Shown piece after piece: positions 6,873 through 14,518 of a stretch of 64,000 nucleotides of DNA (position 1 is the first letter of the stretch; each line of letters starts with the position of its first letter). Source of the DNA: Psychrobacter fozii. GTDB lineage: Bacteria > Pseudomonadota > Gammaproteobacteria > Pseudomonadales > Moraxellaceae. The DNA lies in the NCBI RefSeq assembly GCF_003217155.1, contig NZ_QJSU01000004.1, forward strand, positions 248,001-312,000. The letters are read 5' to 3'. Made by a program: the position numbers and the translations under genes. Under the pieces are notes generated by a model, which was not told the origin of the DNA, made no database searches, and saw nothing but the letters and a program-made list of their open reading frames with translations.

Positions 6873-9701
6873 ATGACCGAACAGCCACACGCCCCTATCT
6901 CTACAGTATCAAGAGACGCTAATAAAAAAGACACCAATAATATGGCAACACCCATCGCTGAATTGACAGACACATTGACGAATGACAAAAAAGTAAAAAC
7001 ACCGCACCCACTCTTTATTGAGGTAAAGCAGCGCTGTCTTATTGGCGCTGAGCAATTAAAGCGTTATAGCGAGCTAAGTGAGCTGCCGACAGACACACGT
7101 ACGGCACCAGATTTAGATGTTGGGTTTGGTCAGGAGCGCGCGCTCAAAGCCTTACACACAGCTTTAGACATTAAGGCCAGTGGCTACCATGTGTTTGCAG
7201 CAGGTGAAAACGGCTTAGGAAAACGTACTGTAATCAGCCGCTTGCTAACACGCATCGCAGCCGATGCGCCGACACCTGATGACTGGGTCTATGTGCACAA
7301 CTTTACCGATCCACGCACCCCGTTAGCATTACGTCTGCCTGCCGGTCAAGCCTCGCTATTGCAGCAGCAAGTTAACAACTTATGGCAACAAGCCAAAAAA
7401 CGACTAAGTCAACGCTTTCGTAGTGACCAATACCAAAGCAAAATCGAAGCCATCAAAAACGACACACATCAAAAAGAAAGTCAGGCTTATGAAGTGCTTA
7501 ACGCAGAAGGTAAACAGTACGACTTAGCGCTGACGTTCCGCTCTTTCGATAACAAAGCCATGTTTGTGCATCCTAGCAAGCTACCTACAGAAAATAGCGA
7601 TGCTGATGTCAAACATGAAAAATCCTCTAACAATGATAAAGCCCCCTCCAAGATAGAGGACCATAGCACCGCTGATACTTCTAGTATCAATACTAGTATT
7701 GATAACAGTAACGATGACAGCACTAACGAATATGGCAACAGTGAATACGAAGCTGAGCTGAATAACTTTGTCCAAAAGAACCATATGCAAAAACGCTTGA
7801 GTCAGCTGACCATCGCCTTAGAGCAGTTAGAGGACGAAGCCAATGACGCGATAGAAGCACTGCATCGCAATATTGCACGCCGTGCGCTACAACCTTTGTT
7901 TACGCCTGTTTATGAACAATTTGCAAATCACCCACTGGTTGTTGATTATCTCAGAGCCATATTTACCGATATGATCACTCATGTAGAGCGTATCGTTAAT
8001 GGCGATGATGAAGAGTTTGTGACGGCCGTTCTGACCACAACACCCAGTCGCTATGCGGTCAATGTCATTGTCAGTCATACGCCTGACAGTGGCGCACCCG
8101 TTATTTTTGAAGATTTACCGACGCATTTAAACTTGTTAGGGCATGTCGAGCAAATCACACAATTGGGTACCGTCACCACTGACGTCAGTATGATTCGAGC
8201 GGGGGCTTTGCACCGTGCCAATGGCGGCTATCTGTTATTAGAAGCCAGTCACTTACTAGAGCACCCCTACGCTTGGCAGGGTCTCAAGCGAGCATTACAA
8301 TCCCGTAAAATTAAACTCTCAAGTCTTGAGCAGATGCTGACACTCACAGGAAGCTTATCGCTAGCACCTGCCCCTATCGACCTTGATATTAAAGTCATTT
8401 TACTTGGCGAAGCAGATTTATATTATGAGCTGTTAGAGCTTGAGCCCGAGTTTGATGCGGTATTCAAAGTTCGTGCCGATTTCCACGATGATGTGGTTCG
8501 CACCAGTGAACACGAGCTGGCATTGGTCGCGAAAATGGCTGACATCATTGATTATGCCAACCTCTATCCGTTCGATCGTAGTGCGCAAGCCACCCTACTT
8601 GAGCATTTGAGCTTACAAGCAGAAGACCAAGATCGACTCAGCTTGCACAGTGATTTATTGATTAAGCTGTTGCATGAGTCGAATCGCCATGCACGTTTGA
8701 GCGGTAAAAACATCGTCAATGCCAATCACGTCACCCAAGCCATCGAAGATATGGACGAGCGCTCAGGGTATTTACGTGATCTCTATTGGGATGAGCTCAA
8801 AAATGGTCAGCAACTTATTCAGACGCAAGGCAATGCCGTTGGGCAGGTCAATGCACTAACGGTGGTCAGCTATGCTGATAGTGAATTTGGCATGCCAGCA
8901 CGTCTTACGGCCGTTATTCAGCCAAATATTGGTACTGGTGAGATTCTGGATATCGAGCGCGACGTAGATTTGGGTGGTAGCTTACATGCCAAAGGCATGC
9001 TAATTATGACCAGCTACTTGCGGGCCCTATTTAGTCAACATCATGCCTTAAACTTTAGCGCTTCACTCGCTTTTGAGCAGAGCTATGCCCATATCGATGG
9101 TGATAGCGCCACTGTTAGCGAAGGTTGCGCGTTGTTATCTGCTTTAGCAAATGTACCGATTGATCAGTCCTTTGCGATTACTGGCTCTATGAACCAGTTG
9201 GGTGAAGTGCAGGCAGTAGGCGGTATCAACTCTAAAATTGCAGGGTTCTTCGATGCCTGCCGAGAGCAAGAGTTAACGGGCCAGCAAGGTGTTGTCATTC
9301 CGATGGCCAACGTCAAACAACTCATGCTACGCGACGATATTATTGCTGCCGTTAATGCGGATGAGTTTCACATCTATGGTGTCCATACCCTGAGCGAGGC
9401 ATTGACGCTGATGACTGGCCTACCTATCGATACCATGAACAAAAAAAGTCGCTATCGCAAAGAAACATTATTTGGAAAAGTCTTAAGCCGTCTGATGCTG
9501 TGGGATGAGAACCAAAATAGCGATGATGATATTGATGATAAAAAATCGAAAAAGAAAGACAAAAAGCAGAAAAAAACCAAACGTCAAAAGAAAGCAGATA
9601 AGAGAAAAAAAGAAAAACGTAAAGAGAATAACAGCACTATAATCATTGATAGCGAAGCAGATACCCATAACGAACCAAGTACTCAGAATAGTGACGCTTA
9701 A
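6873..9701 (+). CDS. Lon-family (S16) ATP-dependent protease, YcbZ/LonB-like
   Basis: This is an AAA+ protease of the group lacking the classical Lon N-domain. A P-loop-like GENGLGKRT sits at residues 111-119. The C-terminal S16 protease domain has catalytic Ser745 in DGDSATVSEG and catalytic Lys788 in GGINSKIAGFF. A polar, Asp/Ser/Asn-rich insert at about residues 238-290 interrupts the part between the N-terminal P-loop segment and the helical region. The last 50 or so residues are an extreme Lys-rich tail with runs such as KKSKKKDKKQKKTKRQKK and then an acidic end. The family is usually shorter (about 590-800 residues), so the 942-residue length reflects these additions. The tail could bind nucleic acid or polyphosphate; that is inference. 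The ribosome-binding site is weak (AGAAGATA), and a later Met is possible. Confidence 0.85.
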   Translation: MTEQPHAPISTVSRDANKKDTNNMATPIAELTDTLTNDKKVKTPHPLFIEVKQRCLIGAEQLKRYSELSELPTDTRTAPDLDVGFGQERALKALHTALDIKASGYHVFAAGENGLGKRTVISRLLTRIAADAPTPDDWVYVHNFTDPRTPLALRLPAGQASLLQQQVNNLWQQAKKRLSQRFRSDQYQSKIEAIKNDTHQKESQAYEVLNAEGKQYDLALTFRSFDNKAMFVHPSKLPTENSDADVKHEKSSNNDKAPSKIEDHSTADTSSINTSIDNSNDDSTNEYGNSEYEAELNNFVQKNHMQKRLSQLTIALEQLEDEANDAIEALHRNIARRALQPLFTPVYEQFANHPLVVDYLRAIFTDMITHVERIVNGDDEEFVTAVLTTTPSRYAVNVIVSHTPDSGAPVIFEDLPTHLNLLGHVEQITQLGTVTTDVSMIRAGALHRANGGYLLLEASHLLEHPYAWQGLKRALQSRKIKLSSLEQMLTLTGSLSLAPAPIDLDIKVILLGEADLYYELLELEPEFDAVFKVRADFHDDVVRTSEHELALVAKMADIIDYANLYPFDRSAQATLLEHLSLQAEDQDRLSLHSDLLIKLLHESNRHARLSGKNIVNANHVTQAIEDMDERSGYLRDLYWDELKNGQQLIQTQGNAVGQVNALTVVSYADSEFGMPARLTAVIQPNIGTGEILDIERDVDLGGSLHAKGMLIMTSYLRALFSQHHALNFSASLAFEQSYAHIDGDSATVSEGCALLSALANVPIDQSFAITGSMNQLGEVQAVGGINSKIAGFFDACREQELTGQQGVVIPMANVKQLMLRDDIIAAVNADEFHIYGVHTLSEALTLMTGLPIDTMNKKSRYRKETLFGKVLSRLMLWDENQNSDDDIDDKKSKKKDKKQKKTKRQKKADKRKKEKRKENNSTIIIDSEADTHNEPSTQNSDA

Positions 9702-9729
9702 TGAGGTATTGACGCTATATAAGTTCAAA

Positions 9730-9836
9730 TATAGTCGATTCAATTTAAAAGTAGTACAAGGCAACCGAGTGTAGATGTATATGTGATACTTCAAGCGAGG
9801 TTAACGCTGTAATACTTTTATAGTGGAACGACTATA
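9730..9836. mobile_element. MITE-like inverted-repeat element (about 107 bases)
   Basis: The ends form imperfect 29-base terminal inverted repeats beginning TATAGTCG and containing a shared AAAAGTA and TACA block; about 23 of 29 positions match. The left copy is at 9730-9758 and the right copy is the reverse complement of 9808-9836. The centre has no coding capacity. Both ends can be read as TA followed by TAGTCG, which would fit a TA target duplication as in IS630/mariner-type MITEs; that is inference. It lies just downstream of the Lon-family stop codon. Confidence 0.6.
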
Positions 9837-9853
9837 CAGCAGAATCATTGAAT

Positions 9854-9886
9854 AATCTCCGTTGCTAGACGCTACGGGGATTTTCT
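9854..9886 (+). terminator. Candidate terminator after the Lon-family gene
   Basis: A 9-pair stem (AATCTCCGT at 9854-9862 with ACGGGGATT at 9874-9882, one G-U pair) has an 11-base loop and is followed by TTTT. It lies between the Lon-family gene and the downstream WYL regulator. The T-run is short, so termination may be weak. Confidence 0.4.
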
Positions 9887-9973
9887 GCGATGATATAGGG
9901 TCACTGACCCACCGCTAGCATATAAAATTGCCCTATAAAAACTGACTCGATACTTCATAAAGGCTACTTCCTA

Positions 9974-11092
9974 ATGACTGTACATCCGACTGACGCCGAT
10001 CACATTCAAACTCAGACAGACGCTAATGAGCAAACCAAAGCGCTAGCGGCTGAGAGCAGTAGTACCTCGGAAGTGAGCAACGATAATCGACATGGGGCAG
10101 CGACGACTGCTCGCCAATGGCAAGTACTATCGCAACTACAGCGCAATCGTTGGGTAGGCACCACGCATATCTACGAGCAACTGATGATGGCAGGTTTTGA
10201 TATCAGTCTACGCACGGTACAACGTGATTTAAATGCGCTGGCGAAACGTTTTCCTATCGAAAAAAACAATGCCAATCCACAAGGCTGGCGCTGGTGCGAT
10301 GATGCGCCGCTACAAAGCTTGCCGCATATGAACTTATCACAAGCGGTGGCCTTTAATATGGTGGAGGCTAATCTCACCCAATTACTACCCCCTGTTATTT
10401 TGGATGAACTGTTTCCTTGGTTTGACTTAGCACGGCGCCAACTTAAAAACAGCAAAGTCACCCATTCATGGATCGATAGAGTACGCATTGAACCTGCCAC
10501 GCAGCCATTGATTGCTCCGCATATCGATTTGGATAGCAAAGACAATATTTATCACGCGCTATTTTATCAATTACAAATTAAAGCCTGCTATACGCGCAGT
10601 GATAAGTCGCAATCTAGTGAATATATCCTAAACCCTATTGCTATCATTCAACGTGGTGTCATTATTTACCTACTGGCAACTCGTACTGATGATCCCGAAG
10701 TTGTTATCCGCACCTTTGCGCTACATCGATTTGCCAGTGTTGAGATACTTGAAAGCGCAGCTAAAACGCCTGACAATTTTCAACTCGATACTTACTTAGA
10801 TGCAGGTGGCATGGGCTTTAGTCACCCATTATTCAGTGAACTTCCTGACCATGGTAAAAATACCGCTATCGAGCTACAATTCACCACACAAGCAGGCAAA
10901 AGCCTCACTGAAAGTAAGCTCAGCGATGATCAAACCGTCACGTTAGATAACGACAGATTGACCATACAAGCAACGGTCAATCTAACCTCACAACTGGTCT
11001 GGTGGTTGCGCGGTTTTGGCAGTGGTCTATTAGATGCAAAACCTCAGCTGCTATATCAAGCGGTATTGGACAAGTCTTTAGATGATAAATAG
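9974..11092 (+). CDS. WYL-domain transcriptional regulator
   Basis: This is a helix-turn-helix protein followed by a WYL ligand-sensing domain; such proteins respond to nucleic acids or nucleotides and often act as repressors. A disordered N-terminus (about residues 1-40) precedes the DeoR-like winged helix (about 45-100), including ISLRTVQRDLNALAKRF. The WYL domain spans about residues 180-270 (YILNPIAIIQRGVIIYLLAT and the following IRTFALHRF), and a WCX-like C-terminal domain follows. No partner gene is tightly linked: the Lon-family gene lies 272 bases upstream, with a MITE and a hairpin between. WYL regulators are often found near defence genes, but nothing here ties it to such a system. 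Confidence 0.85.
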   Translation: MTVHPTDADHIQTQTDANEQTKALAAESSSTSEVSNDNRHGAATTARQWQVLSQLQRNRWVGTTHIYEQLMMAGFDISLRTVQRDLNALAKRFPIEKNNANPQGWRWCDDAPLQSLPHMNLSQAVAFNMVEANLTQLLPPVILDELFPWFDLARRQLKNSKVTHSWIDRVRIEPATQPLIAPHIDLDSKDNIYHALFYQLQIKACYTRSDKSQSSEYILNPIAIIQRGVIIYLLATRTDDPEVVIRTFALHRFASVEILESAAKTPDNFQLDTYLDAGGMGFSHPLFSELPDHGKNTAIELQFTTQAGKSLTESKLSDDQTVTLDNDRLTIQATVNLTSQLVWWLRGFGSGLLDAKPQLLYQAVLDKSLDDK

Positions 11093-11199
11093 CGACTGGA
11101 TAGATAACGACTAATAGCTATGACGCTAAAAGTTAAATCTATTCAAACTTCTAAACTATATATACCTCTATTAAAATTTAAGAACGAATAAGGAACACT

Positions 11200-11835
11200 A
11201 TGTCAATCACTGCCCCATCGCCATTACTGTCAGACAGTTTAAGAGGACTGGGCCTAGATGCAGGAACCTTGTTTTTTTCGCTAAATTATGAATTTACTAA
11301 GATTGAACCCAAAGGGTTGTTCAAGCGCTTTAAAAAGAATCAAAGCGCGATTGATATTGATTTGGCCTGTGTGCTATATGACAAAAACTGTACTATTAGT
11401 GACATCGTTTGGTTCAAACAATTGCGTGACAAAGCTGAATCGGTTAAGCATCAAGGTGATAGCTTAAACGGTAAAGATCGCGGTGAGCAAGCGATGTATT
11501 TGGCCCCTCTTGATCAAGAGCAAATCAGACTATACTTAGATAAAATTCCAACACATATCACTCATATTGCTATGATTGCCAACTCTTACCATGGTCATCC
11601 ATTTTCTAGAGTGAAAACAGGCGAGATTCACTTAAGTGATGATGAGGGTAACCATTGTTTTGAAGTCAATCTCAAAAAATTACCACGTGATTGCACAACG
11701 CTTTGGGTCGCTCATTTACGTCGAGAAGTGGATGACTGGCATCTAACATTGCAAAACTTACCGCTGCCTGCCGAAGATTTGGCCAGTGCCGCGCAAGAAG
11801 TGGCTCACGAACTGGCACGTGCACTCCCTCTATAA
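11200..11835 (+). CDS. TerD-family stress protein
   Basis: The protein resembles TerD-domain proteins, which are Ca2+-binding proteins linked to tellurite, phage and general stress responses. The visible core is IDIDLACVLYDKN (about residues 48-60), the VKHQGDSLNG segment (about 87-96) corresponding to the TerD VxxGDNLTG motif, and later IPTHITHIAMIANSY. The C-terminal part (about 150-211) is less conserved. It stands alone rather than in a ter operon (no terZABC). The ribosome-binding site AAGGAACACT precedes the ATG. The following hairpin terminator is shared with the convergent channel gene. Tellurite resistance itself is not implied by a single TerD domain. Confidence 0.75.
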   Translation: MSITAPSPLLSDSLRGLGLDAGTLFFSLNYEFTKIEPKGLFKRFKKNQSAIDIDLACVLYDKNCTISDIVWFKQLRDKAESVKHQGDSLNGKDRGEQAMYLAPLDQEQIRLYLDKIPTHITHIAMIANSYHGHPFSRVKTGEIHLSDDEGNHCFEVNLKKLPRDCTTLWVAHLRREVDDWHLTLQNLPLPAEDLASAAQEVAHELARALPL

Positions 11836-11877
11836 GGGATATAGCATTCGTACGATACTCACCAAGTAATAGTGTAT

Positions 11878-11917
11878 AAAAAGGGTGCGACTTTATAAAA
11901 ACGCTGCACCCTTTTTT
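11878..11917. terminator. Bidirectional terminator between TerD-like and K+ channel genes
   Basis: AAGGGTGC (11881-11888) and GCACCCTT (11906-11913) form the stem, with A-runs on the left and T-runs on the right, so it can terminate transcription in both directions. The flanking genes are convergent. Confidence 0.8.
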
Positions 11918-11948
11918 GAACACACTTCATAGTGGAAAAAGCACTTTT

Positions 11949-12932
11949 CTACAATCGCTCACCACAATGTGAGCAAAAATTCTTCTGCCCTATTTCTACC
12001 TCTTTTTCTCGGCGCTCAAGCTCTTGCTCACGCAGTACTTGCAGTACAATATTTTGTGCCTGCTCTTTATCTAATCCTAGCTCGCGGCGAATCTTATCGA
12101 TCATCATCTGATTCTGTACCAAATCAAAATCACTATCGATCAGCTGCTCTCGAAAGTGCTGCTCAAGCTCTTCACGACGCTGAGCAAGCTCATTGGCCAA
12201 ACCTGTCGCAAGGATACCTGCAGGTAATGCTGCCAGCCCCACACCCAATATCGTAATAACGGCGCCCAATATCTTACCCGCATTGGTAATCGGCGTGACA
12301 TCACCATAGCCCACTGTGGTGAGTGTTACAACAGCCCACCACATCGCTTTAGGAATAGACTCAAATTCTTCTGGCTGTGCATGATTCTCAACCAAATAAA
12401 TCCCACTAGATGCCGTTACAATCATAATAATCAAGATAAAGATAACCGCTTGGAACGATCCTTTTTCTTTACTGATGACCACTAGCAGAATACGCATCGA
12501 AGCAAAATAGCGTGTAAGTTTGAGGATGCGAAATAAACGTAGGATACGTAAAAAACGCAAATCGATAGAGACAAAGAAGTTCAAGAATGCAGGGATAATA
12601 GCAATCAGATCAATCAATGCAGACGGGCTTTTTAGCCAGTTCCAACGCTGTCGCCAAGTCGTGCCATCTGGTTTTACTTCAGCCACGCACCACAACCGTA
12701 GCATGTATTCGATAGAAAACACCACAATGGAGAAGTTTTCAAACCACGTAAAATAATCTTGGTAAGGGTAATACCAACTGTCGACTGACTCTGCAATAAC
12801 CGCCGCCACATTCGTCATGATCAAAAATATTAAAAAATAGTCGATATAACGACTGAAAAGCGTGTCATGCTCATCATTTTGTAGAATATTATAAACAAAA
12901 ATACGTAGGCGCCGTATAGATTGGAATAGCAT
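11949..12932 (-). CDS. Voltage-gated-type potassium channel protein
   Basis: This is a six-transmembrane ion-channel subunit. The selectivity filter TLTTVGYGDVTP is at about residues 202-213, preceded by the pore helix region KAMWWAVV. The S4-like segment DLRFLRILRLFRILKLTRYF (about 123-142) has Arg/Lys at every third position, as in voltage sensors. The last part (about 245-327) is a cytoplasmic helix-rich region, probably coiled coil for tetramer assembly, ending CSHCGERL with a CxxC pair. The family is the bacterial Kv/ion_trans group. It sits convergent to the TerD-like gene and shares its terminator; no operon partner is visible. Confidence 0.88.
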   Translation of the reverse strand: MLFQSIRRLRIFVYNILQNDEHDTLFSRYIDYFLIFLIMTNVAAVIAESVDSWYYPYQDYFTWFENFSIVVFSIEYMLRLWCVAEVKPDGTTWRQRWNWLKSPSALIDLIAIIPAFLNFFVSIDLRFLRILRLFRILKLTRYFASMRILLVVISKEKGSFQAVIFILIIMIVTASSGIYLVENHAQPEEFESIPKAMWWAVVTLTTVGYGDVTPITNAGKILGAVITILGVGLAALPAGILATGLANELAQRREELEQHFREQLIDSDFDLVQNQMMIDKIRRELGLDKEQAQNIVLQVLREQELERREKEVEIGQKNFCSHCGERL

Positions 12933-13034
12933 ACCGTCCCTATGCGGTGAAACACCGGTCTTATATTAGTAGATACTTAACAGTATTGTACTATAAGCGT
13001 GCTGCCAGTCGCGAAAATAGAAATTTATGAGAAG

Positions 13035-13268
13035 TCACGGTAACGTACTATAAAAATAGTAAATATAGACTACCGTAAATAACGTACAGATAATCACCAT
13101 AATAGAAAATCTTAGGAACTGCTCATCGGCATTCAATTGCTGACTGACATCCTGCGCAGGTAGTAGAAACAAACAGCATTCAGGACAGCAAGAGTCCATC
13201 CGATTCAATATCTTTATAGAATAGGCATTGTCACAGCGCAGAGGAGAGTTACTACAGTAGCCAAGCAT
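13035..13268 (-). CDS. Small Cys-rich membrane protein, unknown function
   Basis: I do not recognise the family. The 77 residues hold two Cys near the start (positions 5 and 13) and a CCPECC cluster near residue 28, which resembles a zinc-ribbon knuckle. A single hydrophobic segment (about residues 52-72, FSIMVIICTLFTVVYIYYFY) forms the C-terminal end. A weak AGG lies about 12 bases before the start. Support is moderate because the ribosome-binding site is poor. The zinc-knuckle plus tail-anchor layout is sensible for a real small protein, and codon use is not obviously aberrant. Confidence 0.4.
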   Translation of the reverse strand: MLGYCSNSPLRCDNAYSIKILNRMDSCCPECCLFLLPAQDVSQQLNADEQFLRFSIMVIICTLFTVVYIYYFYSTLP

Positions 13269-13478
13269 AATATATTACGCCTATTTTTATACCATAATCA
13301 TTCATTCAAGAAATGAAACACTAAATATCTTAGAACTTTAAAGCAAATAGTCACACATGTACCTACTACATATTAGCATCACAATAGTTGGTTATTTAAA
13401 AAAATGCCAAACATATCAATGTAAATAACTTTATATTGTAATTTATGAGATAAAAATCTTTAATATACATTTAAAACC

Positions 13479-13507
13479 TTACAGATAAAACGGTTTTGTA
13501 CTATAAT
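13479..13507 (+). promoter_or_regulatory. Sigma-70 promoter of ompW
   Basis: TTACAG (13479-13484) and a perfect TATAAT (13502-13507) are spaced by exactly 17 bases, 114 bases upstream of the ompW start. The rest of the 352-base gap (13269-13478) is AT-rich with no supported gene. Confidence 0.65.
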
Positions 13508-13620
13508 AGAGTCATAATGTTACAGTTTAATCAACAATCATAACATTGTGTATCAGTAACTAATGCTATCCCTTATTAGAAACTGGCCCATAATCATCTA
13601 TCACATTGAGGAACTAAACG

Positions 13621-14259
13621 ATGAAACTACAATCCCTAGTTTTAGCCACTGCTACTGCACTTACTATGACGACTGCTTTTGCAGTACCTGCTGGTACTTG
13701 GTCAGTTGCTGCCGGTGCACATTATGTTGACCCTAAGAGTGATAACGGTACGCTTAATGCAGGCGGCACAGACTACTCTGTAGATGTTGGTGGCGATGCG
13801 CGTCCAACACTTACTGGCGAATACTTCGTTGCTAATAACGTTGGTATTGAATTGCTAGCAGCGATTCCATTCAACCATGACATCACATTGACTGATGCTG
13901 CTGGTAACGAAATTAAGGGTGAAACTCAACATTTACCACCTACTTTGTCTGTCCAGTATCACTTTGATGGTTATAACATCCCTTTAAACATCAAGCCTTT
14001 CATTGGTGTTGGTGTGAACTACACGACTTTCTTTAAAGAAAAACTATATACTGGCGGTTCAGCTAACTTAGAGATCGATGATAGTGTTGGCGTTGCTGGC
14101 CATGTCGGTGTTGATTTCCCATTCACTCCAACGGATGCTTTCCGTATTGATGCACGCTATATCGACATCAAATCAGACGTAAGCCTAAATGGCGATGATC
14201 TTGGTGAAGTAGATATCAGCCCTTGGGTATATGGTGTTGCTTACGTAAAAAGCTTCTAA
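13621..14259 (+). CDS. ompW: Outer-membrane protein OmpW family
   Basis: OmpW is an eight-stranded outer-membrane barrel with a hydrophobic channel, implicated in small-molecule traffic and stress. The N-terminal signal peptide is cleaved after about residue 21 (LTMTTAFA followed by VPAGTW). The mature protein shows alternating barrel strands and ends with aromatic Phe (VAYVKSF), the usual barrel-assembly signal. Family traits such as YHFDGYNIPLNIKPFIGVGV are present. The length of 212 residues is normal. It has its own promoter with TATAAT, ribosome-binding site GAGGAACTAAACG and a strong terminator, so it is likely monocistronic and well expressed. Confidence 0.92.
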   Translation: MKLQSLVLATATALTMTTAFAVPAGTWSVAAGAHYVDPKSDNGTLNAGGTDYSVDVGGDARPTLTGEYFVANNVGIELLAAIPFNHDITLTDAAGNEIKGETQHLPPTLSVQYHFDGYNIPLNIKPFIGVGVNYTTFFKEKLYTGGSANLEIDDSVGVAGHVGVDFPFTPTDAFRIDARYIDIKSDVSLNGDDLGEVDISPWVYGVAYVKSF

Positions 14260-14298
14260 TTAGAAGTCCGTTTTACTAAGTCGTACTTATAGTAATGA

Positions 14299-14325
14299 AA
14301 AAGCCGGTATCTACCGGCTTTTTTG
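14299..14325 (+). terminator. Terminator of ompW
   Basis: AAGCCGGTA (14301-14309) and TACCGGCTT (14312-14320) make a 9-pair stem with a tiny loop, followed by TTTT and preceded by A residues. Confidence 0.85.
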
Positions 14326-14410
14326 TGTCTGTTGTTTAGCGACAATACAAGCAGTTACTATCCAAGTGTACTGCAAATGCGCTAATGGAAGCTGTTTGTG
14401 CATACTCCAT

Positions 14411-14450
14411 ATATCTTAATTACGCTCAAAATATCTTAATTACGTTCAAA
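14411..14450. repeat. Tandem duplication of a 20-base unit
   Basis: ATATCTTAATTACGCTCAAA at 14411-14430 is repeated directly at 14431-14450 with a single C-to-T difference. It lies between the ompW and aceF terminators, and nothing suggests a function. Confidence 0.7.
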
Positions 14451-14461
14451 CTTTAGCGCAT

Positions 14462-14491
14462 AAAAAAGACCGTCCGTAGACAGTCTTTTTT
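14462..14491 (-). terminator. Terminator of the aceE-aceF operon
   Basis: AAAAAAGAC (14462-14470) pairs with GTCTTTTTT (14483-14491), and the stem extends inward by GTC/GAC after one mismatch. It lies 28 bases beyond the aceF stop on the minus strand. Confidence 0.75.
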
Positions 14492-14518
14492 CAAACCAAC
14501 ACTATTATGTATTTAGAT

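Noticed and set aside
7487..7790. Two minus-strand frames inside the Lon-family gene
   Set aside because: They are antisense to the low-complexity insert and have no independent support.
11969..12256. Plus-strand frame opposite the K+ channel gene
   Set aside because: It is antisense to a well-supported channel protein and lacks a ribosome-binding site.
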